The notes beneath the pieces are model-generated. The model saw nothing but the letters and a program-made list of their open reading frames with translations. It searched no databases and was not told where the DNA came from. Below are positions 59,750 through 64,000 of a stretch of DNA of 64,000 nucleotides, one piece after another. Origin of the DNA: Mycobacterium sp. AT1 (GTDB lineage Bacteria > Actinomycetota > Actinomycetes > Mycobacteriales > Mycobacteriaceae); contig NZ_MVOC01000056.1 of the NCBI RefSeq assembly GCF_002043095.1, positions 33,685-97,684 on the forward strand. Reading direction: 5' to 3'. A program made the position numbers and the translations under genes. Position 1 is the first letter of the stretch. Each line of letters starts with the position of its first letter.

Positions 59750-61162
59750 TTAGGTCCGGATTTGCGGCTTGAGCGCGCCGAGGTGACGCTCGCGCACGAC
59801 GCCCTGCCAGAGGCCGAGCCCGTAGGCGATGTCGTCGAGCCGGCGGAGCAGGACGTAGGAGACCAGCCCGACCCGTTTTGAGTCGTCGTCGACGTTGGCG
59901 TTCCTGCTTGCCCAGTCGACGACGCCGTCGACGACTGCGGCGACCAGCACCACCTGCCGGCAGCGCCGGAAGCAGACTGCGGCCACCAGGGCGATGGGCC
60001 AGTAGTGCCTGCAGATTGCCGACGCCAACTGCAGCGCCGCCGACCACAGCCCTTGCGCGGCGACCGCGGCCACTTCCCTTGGCTCGGTGTCGACCGCGCT
60101 GAGCACCTTCGCGATCTTGCGTCCGGTGATCGCGGCGACGACCGTCGACGCGACGTAGCCGACTCCCGAGCCCATCGCCAACAGCAGCCACACCAGCAGG
60201 GTCCACCCGGACAGCACCAGCGGGGCGGTCTTCCCCGGGTGTCGGACCGCAAGGGGCGCAGCGGAGGAACCATAGAAGGCCTTGCGGGCGAACCACTTTC
60301 GCAAGGTCGTCCGATGGTCGTGGCCGACGAGGGCGATCGGCTCGTAACGCAGCCGTGCCTTCGCCTCGATGAAGCGCCAGCACAGGTCGACGTCTTCACC
60401 GGACCTCATCGTCTCGTCGAACCCGCCGACTTTCTCGATGGCGGTCCGACGGCAGATGATGGCCGCGCTTGGCACATAGGAGACGGTCCCATAGGGCACG
60501 ACGGGGGCTTCGCGCTGACCCAGGTCGAGCGAGGACCGCACCGCCTCGTAGCGCGCCACCATGTTGTGCGGTTCGTTCAGTGCGACGATCCGCGGCGCCA
60601 CCAGGGCGACGGTGGGATCGCAGAAGTGCCCGAGCAGCGCCTCGAGCCAGCCGCGGCGCGGGACGACGTCGGAGTCGAGGAAGGCGACGAAGTCGGTTTC
60701 GCAGACGGCCAGGCCAGCGTTGCGGGCGGCGGCGGGCCCCTTGCTGACCGGGTGGCGCAGTACCCGCACGTCGCAGTGGAGGCCCGCGAAGTCGTCCACC
60801 CGGACAGGTGGCGACGAACCGTCGTCGACCACGACCACGCACATGCCGCGCAGCGTCGAAACCAGCCGCCTGAGCCCAATCGCGTTGTTCAGCACCGGAA
60901 TTACGATGGTGACATCGCGGTGCGACGGTCCAGTCGCCGGGCGGGGGTGGGCGACGGTGGCGTCCAGCAAGGTGCGGGCCAGCTGCGCACTCTGGGCGTC
61001 GTGGACCTCGAGGCGACCGCTGTTCAGCATCGTTTGAGCGGCGGGCGCCAAGCGAAGCAGCCGGGTGGGTGAGCCGCCGAGAAGCGCCGATCCCGCTCCG
61101 AGCACTCTCACCCGTCTGTCCACCTGCACGGCAAAGCCGTCGGGCAGTCGTGGTTCGGTCAC
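59750..61162 (-). CDS. mftF: mycofactocin glycosyltransferase MftF
   Basis: Adds beta-1,4-glucose units to premycofactocin. 470 residues, GTG start (MTEPRLPDGFAVQVDRRVRV) overlapping the mftE stop (GTGA). GT-2 domain at about 85-300 with VTIVIPVLNNAIGLRRLV, acidic FLDSDVVPRRGW and GGFDETMRSGEDVDLCWR; hydrophobic segments in the C-terminal third. Same length as the M. tuberculosis homologue (Rv0696). Confidence 0.94.
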   Translation of the reverse strand: MTEPRLPDGFAVQVDRRVRVLGAGSALLGGSPTRLLRLAPAAQTMLNSGRLEVHDAQSAQLARTLLDATVAHPRPATGPSHRDVTIVIPVLNNAIGLRRLVSTLRGMCVVVVDDGSSPPVRVDDFAGLHCDVRVLRHPVSKGPAAARNAGLAVCETDFVAFLDSDVVPRRGWLEALLGHFCDPTVALVAPRIVALNEPHNMVARYEAVRSSLDLGQREAPVVPYGTVSYVPSAAIICRRTAIEKVGGFDETMRSGEDVDLCWRFIEAKARLRYEPIALVGHDHRTTLRKWFARKAFYGSSAAPLAVRHPGKTAPLVLSGWTLLVWLLLAMGSGVGYVASTVVAAITGRKIAKVLSAVDTEPREVAAVAAQGLWSAALQLASAICRHYWPIALVAAVCFRRCRQVVLVAAVVDGVVDWASRNANVDDDSKRVGLVSYVLLRRLDDIAYGLGLWQGVVRERHLGALKPQIRT

Positions 61163-61890
61163 TGCAAGAGCCCCCCGGCACCGGGGGTCCACGCCGCGAC
61201 GCGGCGGGTGCAGGTGTCGACCATTTCAGCAAAGATACGCGACCCCTCGGCGGCCGACGCCGTGGTGGGGTTGCCAAGGACGCCGACCGAACTGACCGCG
61301 GCGACGCCGCCGTCACGAAGGCGGGGCATGAGCTCCGCCAACGGCCTCTCATTGCCTGCGACCCACTGCTCGGTGCGCACCAGCTCGGGCGAAATATGTA
61401 GCAATACAGACGTTTCGGTGTGACCGGCATGCGCGTCGGCGCCGCGGACGCTGCACGCGCACCACGCGACGTCGCGGCCTTCGCTACGCAGCAGAGTGAC
61501 GGCTGCGGCAACCGCGGAGACGTTGCCACCGTGCCCGTTGACGAAGACCAGCCGGGACGCCCACTCGCAGGCCGACCGACCGTATTCGACCAGTAGGAGC
61601 TGGAGCGCAGCGGTGCCGATCGACACCGTTCCGGGAAATCCTTGATGCTCGCCGCTGGCTCCGTAGCCGATCGCGGGCGCCAGCATCCACGGGCCGGCGA
61701 GTTGCTCGGCAATCCTGCGGGCGACCGCAGACGCGATCCGGGTGTCGGTGTCAACGGGCAGGTGTGGCCCATGCTGCTCGGTTGAGCCTAGCGGGATTAT
61801 CAACGCGGGTGACAGATCGTGAAGCTGCCTCGCCGTTGAGATCCCAAGCTCGTTGGGGAAAGCCACCCGCCGATCGTAGGCCGAATTCAC
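61159..61890 (-). CDS. mftE: mycofactocin precursor peptidase MftE
   Basis: A 243-residue member of the creatinine-amidohydrolase family that cuts the modified MftA C-terminal dipeptide free. Metal-site motifs: PLGSTEQHGPHLPVDTDTRI, GYGASGEHQGF, VNGHGGN and HAGHTETS. GTG start. It lies 134 bases downstream of mftD, a larger gap than elsewhere in the cluster, so a second promoter before mftE is possible. Confidence 0.95.
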   Translation of the reverse strand: MNSAYDRRVAFPNELGISTARQLHDLSPALIIPLGSTEQHGPHLPVDTDTRIASAVARRIAEQLAGPWMLAPAIGYGASGEHQGFPGTVSIGTAALQLLLVEYGRSACEWASRLVFVNGHGGNVSAVAAAVTLLRSEGRDVAWCACSVRGADAHAGHTETSVLLHISPELVRTEQWVAGNERPLAELMPRLRDGGVAAVSSVGVLGNPTTASAAEGSRIFAEMVDTCTRRVAAWTPGAGGLLQ

Positions 61891-62024
61891 CTGGTGTGCG
61901 CCGGATGTTGGGGTTTGCGCGGCATTTGGTTCAGCCGATTTCGTCCCGAGGATGGCCGGGCCTTCCCGTCCGCCTCGTCAGCACCGCCCGCCCCACCGGG
62001 ACCACGCCGGCCCCGCCTCGGAGC

Positions 62025-63218
62025 CTAGGTGGTCTCGGACGTGGGCATGCCGAGGGCGCGGGTGAAGCCCGACGGCACCAGCACGTCGTCGGCAACCAGA
62101 TCGTGGATGGACGCCTTGCCGAGTCCCATCAGCGCGGAGTCGATGCCGCTGCGCATGATGTCGAGCACGTTCTCGACGCCGGGCTGCCCCTCGGCCGCGA
62201 GTCCCCACAGGTAGGCGCGACCGAGCATCACGGCGCGCGCTCCGAGCGCGAGGGCCTTGACGACGTCGCTGCCGCGGCGGATGCCGCCGTCGAGGAGCAC
62301 CTCGACCTGGTCCCCGACCGATGCGGCGATCGCCGGAAGCGCGCGGATCGACGCGGGTGTCCCGTCGAGGTTGTTGCCACCGTGGTTGGACACGGAGATC
62401 GCCGAGACACCGGCGTCGACAGCGCGTTTCGCGTCGTCGACTCGCATGACGCCCTTGAGCATCACCGGCCCGCCCCACAGGTCGACGAGCCAAGCGATGT
62501 CCTCCCACGTCGGCGGCGGGGTGCCCATCCACTCGCCGTAGGCGGAGAAGAACGGCGGCCCGGCTTCGCCCGCGTTGCCCTGGTTGGGTACGCGCAGGTT
62601 CGGCGGGCGCATGGTCTTGGCCCACTGCAGCAACCAGCTCGGGCGGGTCAACCCCTCCGGCATCATCCGGACGGTGGTGCGGAGGTTCATCTCCTCCGGG
62701 ATCACCGGGCTGCCCCAGTCGCGGCCGTGCGAGAAGCTCCAGTCGGTGGTGACGATGATCCCGACCGCGCCTGCCGCCCTGGCCCGTTCCACGCGGGCGG
62801 CGATGGCGTCGCGGCCGCCCAGCCAGTAGACCTGGAAGAAGAGTTTGGGGTTGGCGGCGATGACGTCTTCGATGGGCTTGCTCGCAAACGACGACAGACC
62901 CATCGCGGTCCCCCGCGCGGCGGCAGCCCGCGCCACCGCGACCTCACCGTCGGGGTGGACGGCCTGCACGCCGGTCGGGGAGATGATCACCGGCAGTGAG
63001 ATCTCTTGTCCCATCACGGTTGTCGCGAGGTCACGCTTCTCGATCGCGCCGATCACGTGCGGGGCGAAGCCGATCTCGCCGAAGGCGTCGACGTTGTCGG
63101 CAACGGTGATGCCGCGCTCGCTGGCGGCGATCAACGAGCTGTAGACGGATTTCGGCAGTCGCTTCTTCGCACGCTGCTGTGCGATGGCTACGGTCTCGAA
63201 CCACTTGTCACGTGCCAT
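62025..63218 (-). CDS. mftD: FMN-dependent mycofactocin dehydrogenase MftD
   Basis: A 397-residue lactate-oxidase-like TIM-barrel flavoprotein that oxidatively deaminates AHDP to premycofactocin. Motifs: VIISPTGVQAVHPDGEVAVARAAA, ISVSNHGGNNLDGTPASIRALPAI (FMN/catalytic His region) and VLLDGGIRRGSDVVKALALGA. ATG at 63218, two bases after the mftC stop. Homologue of Rv0694. Confidence 0.95.
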   Translation of the reverse strand: MARDKWFETVAIAQQRAKKRLPKSVYSSLIAASERGITVADNVDAFGEIGFAPHVIGAIEKRDLATTVMGQEISLPVIISPTGVQAVHPDGEVAVARAAAARGTAMGLSSFASKPIEDVIAANPKLFFQVYWLGGRDAIAARVERARAAGAVGIIVTTDWSFSHGRDWGSPVIPEEMNLRTTVRMMPEGLTRPSWLLQWAKTMRPPNLRVPNQGNAGEAGPPFFSAYGEWMGTPPPTWEDIAWLVDLWGGPVMLKGVMRVDDAKRAVDAGVSAISVSNHGGNNLDGTPASIRALPAIAASVGDQVEVLLDGGIRRGSDVVKALALGARAVMLGRAYLWGLAAEGQPGVENVLDIMRSGIDSALMGLGKASIHDLVADDVLVPSGFTRALGMPTSETT

Positions 63219-63220
63219 GT

Positions 63221-64000
63221 CTATACGGGACTTTCGTTGCAGAACTTCTTGGGCGGAAGCTTCAGGAGCTTGAGCGGGATCGGGCCCTTGCGGCCTCCGG
63301 AACGGGAGTGGTCGCCGCTGGGTTTCGGCTTGTCGCGCTCGAGGGCGAGGGCCGGTTCGCCGTAACCCTGGACGCATTCCGGGTCGGGCCCGTCCAGCGG
63401 AAGGCCGGTGAAGAACTTGGCGGCCATGCAGCCTCCGCGGCAGCCGTCGTAGTGGTCGCAGCTCCCGCAGGCACCGGCGGATTGCGGCTCGCGCAACTCG
63501 CGGAACAGCTTCGAGTTCTGCCATACGTTCTGAAATCCGCTGTCCGCGAGGATGTTTCCGGCAAGGAAACGGTCGTGGATGGCGAACGGGCAGGCGTAGA
63601 CGTCGCCGACGGGATCGATCAGGCACACCACGCGTCCGGCTCCACACAGGTTCAGGCCGGCGAGAGCGCCGGGCTGTCCGAGCCCCGAGAGGTGGAAGAA
63701 GGAGTCGCCGGTGAGGATGCCGTCACCGCGGGCGACCAGCCAGTCGTACAACTGGACCTGCTGGGCTGCGGTCGGGTGCAGTTCGTCCCAGACGTCGGCG
63801 CCTCGGCCCGACGGGCGCAGTCGGGTGATGCGCAGCGTGGCGCCGTAGCTGTCGGCCAACGCCTTGAACTCGTCGAGCTGGTCGACGTTGTGTCGGGTGA
63901 CGACGACCGAGATCTTCGCGTCGCGAAATCCGGCCTCCGACAGGTTCTCCAGCGCGCGGATCGCCATGGCGAAGGACCCTGGTCCACGCACCGCGTCGTT
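63221..64000 (-). CDS. mftC: mycofactocin radical SAM maturase MftC (C-terminal part, runs off the window)
   Basis: MftC decarboxylates and then cross-links the Val-Tyr end of MftA. The last 259 residues are present and the frame is open to the window edge, so truncation is due to the window. The SPASM domain is complete, with Cys residues in LNLCGAGRVVCLIDPVGDVYAC and GACGSCDHYDGCRGGCMAAK plus DPECVQGYG, which hold the auxiliary Fe-S clusters. The N-terminal CxxxCxxC of the SAM domain lies outside the window. Confidence 0.95.
   Translation of the reverse strand, partial: NDAVRGPGSFAMAIRALENLSEAGFRDAKISVVVTRHNVDQLDEFKALADSYGATLRITRLRPSGRGADVWDELHPTAAQQVQLYDWLVARGDGILTGDSFFHLSGLGQPGALAGLNLCGAGRVVCLIDPVGDVYACPFAIHDRFLAGNILADSGFQNVWQNSKLFRELREPQSAGACGSCDHYDGCRGGCMAAKFFTGLPLDGPDPECVQGYGEPALALERDKPKPSGDHSRSGGRKGPIPLKLLKLPPKKFCNESPV

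Overview
The window is high-GC actinobacterial DNA from a fast-growing mycobacterium (Mycolicibacterium-type). The evidence is the content and order of genes: the alpha operon start (infA-rpmJ-rpsM-rpsK-rpsD), the S10 and spc ribosomal operons, secY-adk-map-sigL-rslA, the rhamnose genes rmlB/rmlC, and the mycofactocin genes mftC-G. In M. tuberculosis, from memory, the same blocks lie at about Rv0693-Rv0737, Rv0751-Rv0753 and Rv3458-Rv3465; here they are contiguous. Species cannot be read from the sequence. I saw no tRNA, rRNA, CRISPR array, insertion sequence or prophage.

Layout. 1-1492 (minus): rpsD (partial), rpsK, rpsM, rpmJ, infA. 1741-8925 (plus): an NfeD/flotillin pair, a two-gene signalling-redox unit (a receiver-glutaredoxin-like-thioredoxin-reductase fusion and a cyclic-nucleotide-binding histidine kinase), and two tandem F420-dependent LLM oxidoreductases. 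8954-10557: rmlB and rmlC. 10692-14296: valine catabolism operon mmsA / acyl-CoA dehydrogenase / mmsB behind a perfect palindrome. 14282-19144: HAD-like protein, NarL-type two-component pair, MarR repressor divergent from an NmrA-like reductase across paired operators, and a second MarR. 19169-23138 (minus): rslA, sigL, map, adk, secY, with a SigL-type promoter before sigL. 23413-26163: three tandem SAM methyltransferases. 26174-32281 (minus): sppA and the spc operon. 32478-39648 (minus): lipoprotein, formylglycine-generating enzyme, arylsulfatase, then a diguanylate cyclase and an EAL phosphodiesterase. 39937-45426 (minus): the S10 operon, followed upstream by a 472-base leader/promoter gap. 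45899-50656: thioesterase-fold protein, hydrolase, SnoaL-like protein, lipoprotein carboxylesterase, cytochrome P450.

50622-58438 is the most unusual stretch. A TetR gene and a 14-TM MFS exporter, 5.4 kb apart, each carry two copies of GAGAC-N5-GTCTC in front of them, the two copies 20 bp apart in both cases. The similarity extends past the operators into the first codons of the exporter. Between these two homologous segments sits a complete cassette (solute:sodium symporter, ThDP decarboxylase, ureohydrolase, double-domain Lrp/AsnC regulator), as if inserted into a former TetR-MFS divergent pair. The cassette's genes fit a guanidino-compound (2-ketoarginine / guanidinobutyrate) catabolic route; this is inference.

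58337-64000 (minus): mycofactocin genes mftG, mftF, mftE, mftD and the 3' part of mftC, which runs off the window.

Two functional themes recur. Ribosomal operons are tightly coupled, with many one- or four-base stop/start overlaps, and are separated by accessory genes. Most accessory operons are preceded by clear inverted repeats that look like local repressor operators.
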